Shown here: one piece after another, positions 24,611 through 30,968 of the stretch
Layout of the letters: every line of letters starts with the position of its first letter
Position numbering within the stretch: the stretch's first letter is position 1
From: Sphingomonas sp.
GTDB lineage: Bacteria > Pseudomonadota > Alphaproteobacteria > Sphingomonadales > Sphingomonadaceae
Assembly (NCBI RefSeq): GCF_017745215.1
Contig: NZ_JAGHZV010000005.1
Coordinates: 1-64,000 of the forward strand
DNA: 64,000 nucleotides
Reading direction: 5' to 3'
Program-made: the position numbers and the translations under genes
The notes under the pieces: generated by a model
The model's input: only the letters and a program-made list of their open reading frames with translations
Told to the model about the DNA's origin: nothing
The model's database searches: none

Positions 24611-25457
24611 GCACCGCCACATGCCGCAGCTTGTCGGGGTTGCGCACCACATAGATCGCCGCGACGCGCCCGTCCTGTACCTCCAGCGCCGTGGTCTGCA
24701 CCACGCCGCCCGCTTCCTCGCTCACGAAGCCCGGCAGCCCGTTGATCATCGCGAAGCGCACCAGCCGCGACTGGCCGCCGGTCATGAACCGCGCGAGCGA
24801 GGCATGGAGCTTCATCACATCCTCCACGCCGAGGACCGGCCGGAAGCCCGCGCGGACCTTGCCGCCGCCGTCCGAATGGACCGACACATCGGCGGTGAGC
24901 AGCCCGCGCAGCCGCGCCATGTCGCCGTCGCGCGAGGCCGAGAAGAACGCCGCGGCGAGCTCGAGTCCCGCCGCCTTCTCCACCTTGTACCGCGGCCGCG
25001 CCTCGCGGACGTGCACCCGCGCCCGCGCCGCGAGCTGGCGGCATGCCGCGGCGTCGCGACCGAGCGTCTCGGCGATCGTCTCGAAGTCCTCGCCGAACAC
25101 CTCGTGGAGCAGGAACGCCGCGCGCTCCAAGGGCGACAGCCGTTCGAGCGCGAGCATCAGCGGCAAGGTGACGTCCTCATCATCGGCTTCCTCGACCACC
25201 GGCTCGGGCAGCCATTCGCCGACATAGGTCTCGCGCCGCACCCGCGCCGACTTGAGCTGGTCGAGGCACAGCCGCGTCACCACCCGGCGGAGGAACGCTT
25301 CGGGCTCGACGATCGCCGACCGGTCGGTGGCGAGCCAGCGCAGGAACGCGTCCTGCACCACGTCCTCGGCGTCGGCGACCGAGCCGAGCATGCGATAGGC
25401 GACGCGCGTGAGCTGCGGCCGCAGCGGATCGAACACCGCGGCCGCGTCGTCGCTCAT
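24606..25457 (-). CDS. ECF41-family RNA polymerase sigma factor with fused SnoaL-like domain
   Basis: 283 aa. Sigma-2 region (YRMLGSVADAEDVVQDAFLRW, about residues 21-41), sigma-4 region (LSPLERAAFLLHEVFGEDFETIAETL split across about 107-132), then a C-terminal SnoaL-like domain (about 170-283). The two ECF41 hallmarks are present: DGGGK at 196-200 and NPDKL near the C-terminus. In this group the fused domain replaces an anti-sigma factor and controls activity. The gene lies 2 nt after the carboxymuconolactone decarboxylase gene, its usual single target. Confidence 0.93.
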   Translation of the reverse strand: MSDDAAAVFDPLRPQLTRVAYRMLGSVADAEDVVQDAFLRWLATDRSAIVEPEAFLRRVVTRLCLDQLKSARVRRETYVGEWLPEPVVEEADDEDVTLPLMLALERLSPLERAAFLLHEVFGEDFETIAETLGRDAAACRQLAARARVHVREARPRYKVEKAAGLELAAAFFSASRDGDMARLRGLLTADVSVHSDGGGKVRAGFRPVLGVEDVMKLHASLARFMTGGQSRLVRFAMINGLPGFVSEEAGGVVQTTALEVQDGRVAAIYVVRNPDKLRHVAVH

Positions 25458-25459
25458 CG

Positions 25460-25930
25460 TCACGCCGCCTCGGTCTCGCGCGCAGGCATCGCCACTTCGC
25501 CGTAGAAGAGGTTGAAGCCCACCGCGATCCGGTTCCAGCCGTTGATCACGTTGATCAGCAGCGTGAGCTGCACCTGCTCCTCCTTGCTGAACTGCTCCGC
25601 CAGCGCGGCATGGACAGCGTCCGGCGCGCGTTCGCTGGCAACCAGCGTCAGCGCATCGGTCCAGCCCAGCGCGGCGCGCTCGCGCGGGGTGAAGCACGGC
25701 GCTTCATGCCAGGCCGAGAGCAGGTAGATGCGCTGCTCGGTCTCGCCATGCTTGCGCGCATCGGCAGTGTGCATGTTGAGGCAATTGGCGCAGCCGTTGA
25801 TCTGCGAGGCGCGGATCTTGACCAGCTCCTGCAGCGATTGCTCGAGCTTGGGCGCGACGAGCTGGCTCATGTCGAGCCAATGCTGCATCTCGGCGGGCGA
25901 AGCGGCGAAGGGATTGAGGCGGGGTTGCAT
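25460..25930 (-). CDS. Carboxymuconolactone decarboxylase / AhpD-like protein (ECF41 target)
   Basis: 156 aa. AhpD-type catalytic motif CANCLNMH (about residues 65-72) with the preceding Glu, and EAPCFTPRERAALGWTDALT. Members are peroxide- or thiol-dependent oxidoreductases or decarboxylases; the substrate is unknown. The start at 25930 is preferred over an ATG 6 nt upstream because AGGAG lies 6 nt before it. It is driven by the ECF41 promoter at 25961-25987, so it is probably co-expressed with the sigma factor. Confidence 0.88.
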   Translation of the reverse strand: MQPRLNPFAASPAEMQHWLDMSQLVAPKLEQSLQELVKIRASQINGCANCLNMHTADARKHGETEQRIYLLSAWHEAPCFTPRERAALGWTDALTLVASERAPDAVHAALAEQFSKEEQVQLTLLINVINGWNRIAVGFNLFYGEVAMPARETEAA

Positions 25931-25960
25931 GGTCATCTCCTGTCGGGGTTGCACAGCCAT

Positions 25961-25987
25961 GACGAGGCAGCCCCGCGCGATGTGACA
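25961..25987 (-). promoter_or_regulatory. ECF41-type promoter (TGTCACA-N16-CGTC)
   Basis: On the minus strand TGTCACA (25981-25987) is followed by exactly 16 nt and then CGTC (25961-25964), 30 nt before the start codon of the carboxymuconolactone decarboxylase gene. This matches the published ECF41 promoter consensus as I remember it, in the expected place for an autoregulated ECF41 operon. Confidence 0.85.
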
Positions 25988-25997
25988 TGCGCCGCGA

Positions 25998-26621
25998 TTA
26001 TTTTAGCGCCAGATGATGGCATAGCATCTCCGCCAGCGCGGCGGCGTGCGCATCGGCTTCGGCAAGGTCGGGGCAATCCTCCGAGATCGCCTTGCCGGCG
26101 CCGCCCAGCACCAGCTTGACCAGCTGCGCCGTCCGCACCCGCGCCGCCGCATCGAGGTCGGGCCGCGCCTCCGCGACGAAGCCCTGCCACGCGGCATCGT
26201 CGTCGGCGCGCGCCTCCAGCGCCTCGGGCGCGTCGCGGTAATAGGGCGCGGCGTCGTCGAGCGCCTGGCGCATCGCCGCTTCCTCGCATTCGGAGCGCAC
26301 GAAGGCGTGGACCACCGCGCGCAGCCGGTCGAGCGGCGGGCGCGCCCGGTCGTCGATGATCGCGTAGAGCAGCGCGCGCGTCTCGCGCCATTCGTCGCGC
26401 TGGAGCGCGAAGAGGAGCGCCGCCTTGTTCGGGAAATACTGGTAGAGCGAGCCGATGCTCACCCCCGCCGCCTCGGCGACTCGCGCGCAGGTGAATCGCG
26501 CCGCGCCCTCGCGCTCCAGAACGCGAACCGCCGCCGTCAGAATGTCCGCCACCAGCTGCGCCGAACGCCCCTGTTTCGGGGTCTTTCGCAAGGAAATCGA
26601 AGGGGTTGAGCGCTCCGCCAC
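25998..26621 (-). CDS. TetR/AcrR family transcriptional regulator
   Basis: 207 aa from GTG 26621. N-terminal TetR helix-turn-helix: ILTAAVRVLEREGAARFTC, then VAEAAGVSIGSLYQYFPNKAAL (about residues 27-70). The C-terminal ligand domain is all-helical and not diagnostic. Divergent from the O-methyltransferase gene (99-bp gap), which is its likely target. Its 3' end stops 11 nt from the ECF41 promoter. Confidence 0.9.
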   Translation of the reverse strand: MAERSTPSISLRKTPKQGRSAQLVADILTAAVRVLEREGAARFTCARVAEAAGVSIGSLYQYFPNKAALLFALQRDEWRETRALLYAIIDDRARPPLDRLRAVVHAFVRSECEEAAMRQALDDAAPYYRDAPEALEARADDDAAWQGFVAEARPDLDAAARVRTAQLVKLVLGGAGKAISEDCPDLAEADAHAAALAEMLCHHLALK

Positions 26622-26720
26622 CAGGCCTGCTCCCGAATGCGATTAGCCGAACGCGACGAATTGATCGTATTTGATCCGCAGCGCAAGGCCATTCCGGCCG
26701 GCGCCCACAGGACCCAGACC

Positions 26721-27386
26721 ATGACCCTCTTCCAATCCGCCCCGCTGGCGGGGCTGATCGCGCGCCTGTTCGCCGAGGAGGCGGCGCAGCGCGCGCGCCT
26801 CGAGACGCTCTTCGCCGATGTCGACGAGACCGAGCAGGCGCGGCTGATGCAAAGCCGCGACGGCTATCGCGAGCTCTACCACCGGATGCGCGAGATCCCG
26901 CTCGCGGTCTCGCCCGAGACCGGGCAGCTGCTCTACATGCTCGCGCGCGCGGCGCAGGTGCGCACGATCGTCGAGTTCGGCACCTCGTTCGGCATCTCGA
27001 CGATCCACCTCGCCGCGGCGCTGCGCGATAACGGTGGCGGGCATCTGATCACCAGCGAGTTCGAGCCCGGCAAGGTCGCGCACGCCCGCGCCAACCTGAC
27101 CGAGGGCGGCCTCGCCGACCTGGTCGAGTTCCGCGAAGGCGATGCGCTGGAGACGCTCGCGAAGGACCTGCCCGACGCGATCGACCTGCTCCTGCTCGAC
27201 GGCGCCAAGGCGCTCTATCCGGACGTGCTCGCGCTCGCCGAGCCGCGGCTCCGCTCCGGCGCGATCGTCGTCGCCGACAATGCCGACTGGTGCCCGGACT
27301 ATCTCGCGCAGGTCCGCGATCCCGGCGGGCGCTATCTGTCCTTCCCCTTCGGGCCGGACGTCGAAGTGTCGGTGCTGGCGCGTTGA
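26721..27386 (+). CDS. Class I SAM-dependent O-methyltransferase
   Basis: 221 aa. SAM-binding motif I VEFGTSFGISTIHLA (about residues 81-95), acidic ribose-binding end TSEFEPGKV, and motif IV-like LLLLDGAKALYPDVL, as in the catechol O-methyltransferase (methyltransferase_24/3) group. Divergent from the TetR regulator, which suggests ligand-inducible expression. The substrate is unknown. ATG 26721 was chosen over an upstream in-frame ATG because the upstream residues are not typical of the family. Confidence 0.85.
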   Translation: MTLFQSAPLAGLIARLFAEEAAQRARLETLFADVDETEQARLMQSRDGYRELYHRMREIPLAVSPETGQLLYMLARAAQVRTIVEFGTSFGISTIHLAAALRDNGGGHLITSEFEPGKVAHARANLTEGGLADLVEFREGDALETLAKDLPDAIDLLLLDGAKALYPDVLALAEPRLRSGAIVVADNADWCPDYLAQVRDPGGRYLSFPFGPDVEVSVLAR

Positions 27387-27403
27387 CTGGACGGGCGGGG
27401 CGA

Positions 27404-28453
27404 TCAGCCCCGCCCGATCAGCCGCTGGGCGATCCGGTCGGCGACTTCGCTCGCCGGCGCGCCGCTGGCTTCGCTCTCGCTCCAGATCTCCTCGAGCCGC
27501 CCGGGGATCCCGTCGACGCGCCTGTCGACTTCGCCGCGGTCCTCGACGCCGAGATATTCGAGCCCGACGTTGATGATCCCGCCCGCGTTGATCACATAGT
27601 CGGGCGCGTAGAGGATGCCGCGCTCATGGATGCGCCGCCCGTCGTCGCGCGTCGCGAGCTGGTTGTTCGCACCGCCGGCAACCACTTTGCAGGCAAGCGA
27701 CGCGATCGATGCTTCGGTCAGGATCGCGCCGAGCGCATTGGGGCTGAAGATGTCGGTCTCGAGGCCGAGCACCGCATCCGCCGCCGCCGTCTCGGCGCCG
27801 AGCTCGGCCGCCAGCGCCGCGGCCCGCGCGGCATCGACATCGGCCAGCACCAGCCGGGCGCCCTCCGCCGCGAGCAGCCGCGCGAGCCCGCCGCCGACGC
27901 TGCCGACGCCCTGGATCGCGACGCGCACGCCCGCCATCGAGTCGGCGCCGAGCCCGCGCTTCGCCGCTGCCTTCACGCCGAGATAGACGCCCTGGGCCGT
28001 CGTCGGCCCCGGGTCGCCGCCCGAGCGCCCCGCCGCCGCGGGCAGGCCCGAGACGTAGCGGGTGTCGCCGGCGATCGCCGCGATGTCCGCCGCGCTCATG
28101 CCGACGTCCTGCGCCGTTACATAGCGCCCGCCGAGCGAATCGATCGACCGCGCGAACGCCTGGAGCATCGCCGGCGTCTTGGTCTTCGCCGCATCGGCCA
28201 GGATCACGCCCTTGCCGCCGCCCAGCGGCAGCCCCGCCATCGCGTTCTTGTAGCTCATGCCGCGCGACAGGCGCAGCGCATCGGTGAAGGCGCCGCGGCT
28301 GTCGGCGTAATGCCAGAATCGCACGCCGCCGGCGGCCGGCCCCAGGTGCGTCGAATGGACTGCGATGATCGCGCTCAGCCCCGACTCGCGGTCGCTGAAC
28401 AGGTGCACGCCCTCATGGGCGTCGAAGTCGGGGAATCCCCAGTCGGTGATCAC
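27404..28453 (-). CDS. Leucine dehydrogenase family (Glu/Leu/Phe/Val dehydrogenase)
   Basis: 349 aa, NAD-dependent oxidative deamination of a branched-chain or aromatic amino acid. Substrate-binding/catalytic lysine segment GLPLGGGKGVI (about residue 92), GPAAGGVRF, and a NAD-binding loop IQGVGSVGGGLA. The start is GTG 28453 with AGGA 8 nt upstream; a longer frame would run into tRNA-His and is rejected. Leu versus Val or Phe specificity cannot be told by eye. Confidence 0.88.
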   Translation of the reverse strand: MITDWGFPDFDAHEGVHLFSDRESGLSAIIAVHSTHLGPAAGGVRFWHYADSRGAFTDALRLSRGMSYKNAMAGLPLGGGKGVILADAAKTKTPAMLQAFARSIDSLGGRYVTAQDVGMSAADIAAIAGDTRYVSGLPAAAGRSGGDPGPTTAQGVYLGVKAAAKRGLGADSMAGVRVAIQGVGSVGGGLARLLAAEGARLVLADVDAARAAALAAELGAETAAADAVLGLETDIFSPNALGAILTEASIASLACKVVAGGANNQLATRDDGRRIHERGILYAPDYVINAGGIINVGLEYLGVEDRGEVDRRVDGIPGRLEEIWSESEASGAPASEVADRIAQRLIGRG

Positions 28454-28530
28454 TGTGTGTTTCCTGCGGGATCGGGACGGCGGCATCTCGTCCGCACCGC
28501 CTGACCCGGGAAATGATGGCCTGAAAATGA

Positions 28531-28608
28531 TGGGGCGACCGACGGGACTTGAACCCGCAACTTCCGGCATCACAAGCCGACGCTCTAACCAATTGAACTA
28601 CGGTCGCC
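28531..28608 (-). tRNA. tRNA-His (GTG)
   Basis: 78 nt including CCA and the extra 5' G(-1) characteristic of tRNA-His, pairing with C73. Acceptor GCGACCG/CGGTCGC, anticodon stem TCGGC/GCCGG with loop TTGTGAT, anticodon GTG, T-loop TTCAAGT. Confidence 0.95.
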
Positions 28609-28665
28609 ACGAAGGATGCGCGCTTAGCGGCGCTTCCATCCTAGCGCAAGCACCTCTCTTGCGCA

Positions 28666-29751
28666 TCAACTTCGGGAGAGACGAACCGCTTCCTCGGCCG
28701 TCGTGACGCCCTCGCGGACCAGCGCGCGCGCGGCCGATCCGAGGTTCGGCGCGTTGAGGAATGCGTGGCGCGCGAGGATCGCGCCGTCGCCGCCGTCGTT
28801 GATCAGCCGGCGCAGCGCCGCGTCGGGCAGGATCGCCTCGAACACCCCGCTCATCCCGCGATGCCCGCTTTCGCACGACCCGCAGCCGACCGGCGCATAG
28901 ACCACTGCGCCCGCGTCGAACCCGAGCAGCGCGGACACCGACGCCTCGGCCTGGACCGGCTCGCGGCAATCGCCGCACAGCCGCCTGGCGAGCCGCTGGG
29001 CGAGTACCGCATGGAGCGTCGAGGCGAGCTGGAACGGTTCGACGCGCAGCTCGCGAAGGCGGAGGATGGCGGAGATGGCATCGAGCGCATCGATCTTGGC
29101 GAGCACGAGATGCCCCGCCTCGGCCGCCCGCACCGCCGCGGCGGCGGTCTGGCGGTCGGGGATCGAGCCGGCGAGGATCGCATCGGGATCCTGCCGCATC
29201 ACGGCGGCAAAGCGCTCGGCGATGGTGCCTTCGACCGGCAGCGGCAGCACGCAACGCGCCGTGCTCTCGAGCTCCCGGGCCAGCGCCGTCAGCGTGGTCG
29301 AGCGACCCGACCCGGGCGGCCCCGCGACGATCGCGAGCCCGCCGCGCCTGCCGAGCGCCAGCGCGAGCGACTGGGCGAGCTCGGGCCGCATGCCGAGCGC
29401 CTCGAGCGTGGTCGATCGCCGCGCCGGCGCGCCGAGGTGGAGCACGATCCGCTCGCCCGTGCCGATGCCGAAGCGCGAGACCTCGACGTCGCGCCCGGCG
29501 AGCCTGATCGGCGTCGCGGCGAGACGCTGGGCGACGCCGGCGGCAGCATGCGGCGGCAGGCGCGAGGCCTCGGCGAGCCCGCCCGCGACACGGAAGCGCA
29601 CGGTCAGCCCGCCATCCTTCTGCGGTTCGAGATGGATCTTGGTGGCGCCGCGGCGCAACGCCTCGCCGGCGATCTCGTCGATCAGTCCGGAATCGGCGGC
29701 ATCGGTGGTTCCAGACCTCGCTCCAGGCTGAGCCAGCGCCTCCGCGTCCAA
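28666..29751 (-). CDS. Degenerate GspE/PilB-like secretion ATPase lacking catalytic residues
   Basis: 361 aa from TTG 29751 (GGGGAG about 9 nt upstream; no ATG or GTG is available). It aligns by eye with GspE/PilB: the N2 domain fragment RRGATKIHLEP (normally ASDIHIEP) and the RecA-like core. But the Walker A lysine is Arg (GPPGSGRST, Arg150), the Walker B GEIRD motif is GSIPD (195-199), the His box LHTND is replaced by IDALD, and the Asp-box EDPVE is lost. The zinc-finger cysteines (CGDC at 259-262 and CGSC) are kept. No other secretion genes are nearby. Probably non-catalytic or decaying. Confidence 0.78.
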   Translation of the reverse strand: MDAEALAQPGARSGTTDAADSGLIDEIAGEALRRGATKIHLEPQKDGGLTVRFRVAGGLAEASRLPPHAAAGVAQRLAATPIRLAGRDVEVSRFGIGTGERIVLHLGAPARRSTTLEALGMRPELAQSLALALGRRGGLAIVAGPPGSGRSTTLTALARELESTARCVLPLPVEGTIAERFAAVMRQDPDAILAGSIPDRQTAAAAVRAAEAGHLVLAKIDALDAISAILRLRELRVEPFQLASTLHAVLAQRLARRLCGDCREPVQAEASVSALLGFDAGAVVYAPVGCGSCESGHRGMSGVFEAILPDAALRRLINDGGDGAILARHAFLNAPNLGSAARALVREGVTTAEEAVRLSRS

Positions 29752-29877
29752 GTCCCCGGGCTCCCCTTGCTGCAGCCGTGATGGGCCTAGGATGATGACG
29801 TTACGCAACGCTTTCGGTTTGATGACAGTTTCGCGGCACGCTGGAATCGGCGGGCGCGATTTGGCAGAGAGGCGGCG

Positions 29878-30546
29878 ATGGAACCTGCCTTCGAAACGCT
29901 CGCGGTGCCGCCGTCGGGCCACCCGTCCGAGCCCGTGATCGCGCACATCCTCCGCCAGCCCGGCGTCCAGCGCGTGCCGAGCCCCAAGCTCACCCTGTTC
30001 ATCAAGAAGGACTTCCTCGAGCCCGACTTCTGCCGCGAGCTGATGGCGCGGATCGACGTCAACCGCCGACCCTCGGAGATCGCCGACGGCAACGGCGACT
30101 ATGCCTATCGCACCAGCGAGACCTGCGACCTCGACCGCGCCGATCCGCTCGTCGCCGAGCTCGACCGGCGGCTGCTCGACTTCATCGGCCTCCACCCCGC
30201 GCACGGCGAGCCGCCGCAAGGGCAGCGCTATTCGGTCGGCCAGGAGTTCAAGGCGCATACCGACTATTTCGAGCCCAACGGCATGGACTATGCGACGTAT
30301 TGCACCGTCGCGGGCCAGCGCACCTGGACGGTGATGCTCTATCTCAACGACGTCGAATCGGGCGGCGCGACGCGCTTCAAGGCGATCGACAAGATCGTCC
30401 AGCCCGAGACCGGCAAGCTGCTCGCCTGGAACAACCTCCGGCTGGACGGCACACCCAATCCTTCGACGCTCCACCATGCTATGAAGGTGCGTGCGGGGCT
30501 GAAGTACGTCGTCACCAAGTGGTTCCGCGAGCGGCCCTGGGGGTGA
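29878..30546 (+). CDS. Prolyl 4-hydroxylase-like 2OG-Fe(II) oxygenase
   Basis: 222 aa. Fe(II) ligands HTD (His127, Asp129) within YSVGQEFKAHTDYF and His199 in STLHHAMKV, with the 2-oxoglutarate-binding Lys209. LYLNDVESGGATRF is the strand typical of bacterial P4Hs. The N-terminal 35 residues are an extension of no recognised type. Soluble, with no signal peptide. The protein substrate is unknown; elongation factor Tu and collagen-like proteins are substrates elsewhere. Confidence 0.88.
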   Translation: MEPAFETLAVPPSGHPSEPVIAHILRQPGVQRVPSPKLTLFIKKDFLEPDFCRELMARIDVNRRPSEIADGNGDYAYRTSETCDLDRADPLVAELDRRLLDFIGLHPAHGEPPQGQRYSVGQEFKAHTDYFEPNGMDYATYCTVAGQRTWTVMLYLNDVESGGATRFKAIDKIVQPETGKLLAWNNLRLDGTPNPSTLHHAMKVRAGLKYVVTKWFRERPWG

Positions 30547-30571
30547 GATAGACGAGCGCAACCGCTGGATC

Positions 30572-30787
30572 ATGCACATCAAGGAATTGCGGCGGACGCA
30601 TGACGCCTCGATCCTCGACGCCGAGCGGCTGGCGCTGGCGGACCCGCAGTGGCGCCGCTGGGTGGAGCAGCAGATCAACGGCGACGCTCGATGCCGACGT
30701 AACGCACTGGCGCACCTCCGCCTGAACGGCGAGGCTTCGCTCATCGTGCGCGACGGCGAGCGGCTGATGGTGCGCCAAGCCATCTGA
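30572..30787 (+). CDS. Small hypothetical protein
   Basis: 71 aa, strongly charged (Arg-rich), starting 26 nt after the P4H gene. It includes DPQWRRWVEQQ and ends in ERLMVRQAI. No family is recognised. It may be co-transcribed with the hydroxylase or may be a chance frame. Confidence 0.4.
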   Translation: MHIKELRRTHDASILDAERLALADPQWRRWVEQQINGDARCRRNALAHLRLNGEASLIVRDGERLMVRQAI

Positions 30788-30796
30788 AAATCCAAC

Positions 30797-30878
30797 CGTC
30801 ATCCCGGCGAAAGCCGGGACCCAGGGTTACAAAGCACGTCGCTCGCGGCCCTGGGTCCCGGCTTTCGCCGGGATGACG
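30797..30878. repeat. Palindromic repeat in a convergent gap
   Basis: Full copy between the small plus-strand gene and the 3' end of the TonB receptor gene. Confidence 0.93.
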
Positions 30879-30904
30879 ACCGAGAGCTTTGCCCCCTCTC
30901 TCCC

Positions 30905-30956
30905 CAAAAAGAAGCGGGCCCCGGAGCACGCATGCGCCCCGGAGCCCAGGCTCCCC
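30905..30956 (-). terminator. Likely Rho-independent terminator of the TonB receptor gene
   Basis: Just after the receptor stop, the minus strand has hairpin-forming GC-rich sequence (GGAGCC/GGCTCC, then an imperfect stem round a CGCATGCG core) followed by CTTCTTTTT (30905-30911 on the plus strand is A-rich). Confidence 0.5.
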
Positions 30957-30968
30957 CTTTCGGGTCGA

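Noticed and set aside
28454..28573. N-terminal extension of the leucine dehydrogenase family gene
   Set aside because: It runs through tRNA-His, so the GTG at 28453 is the better start.
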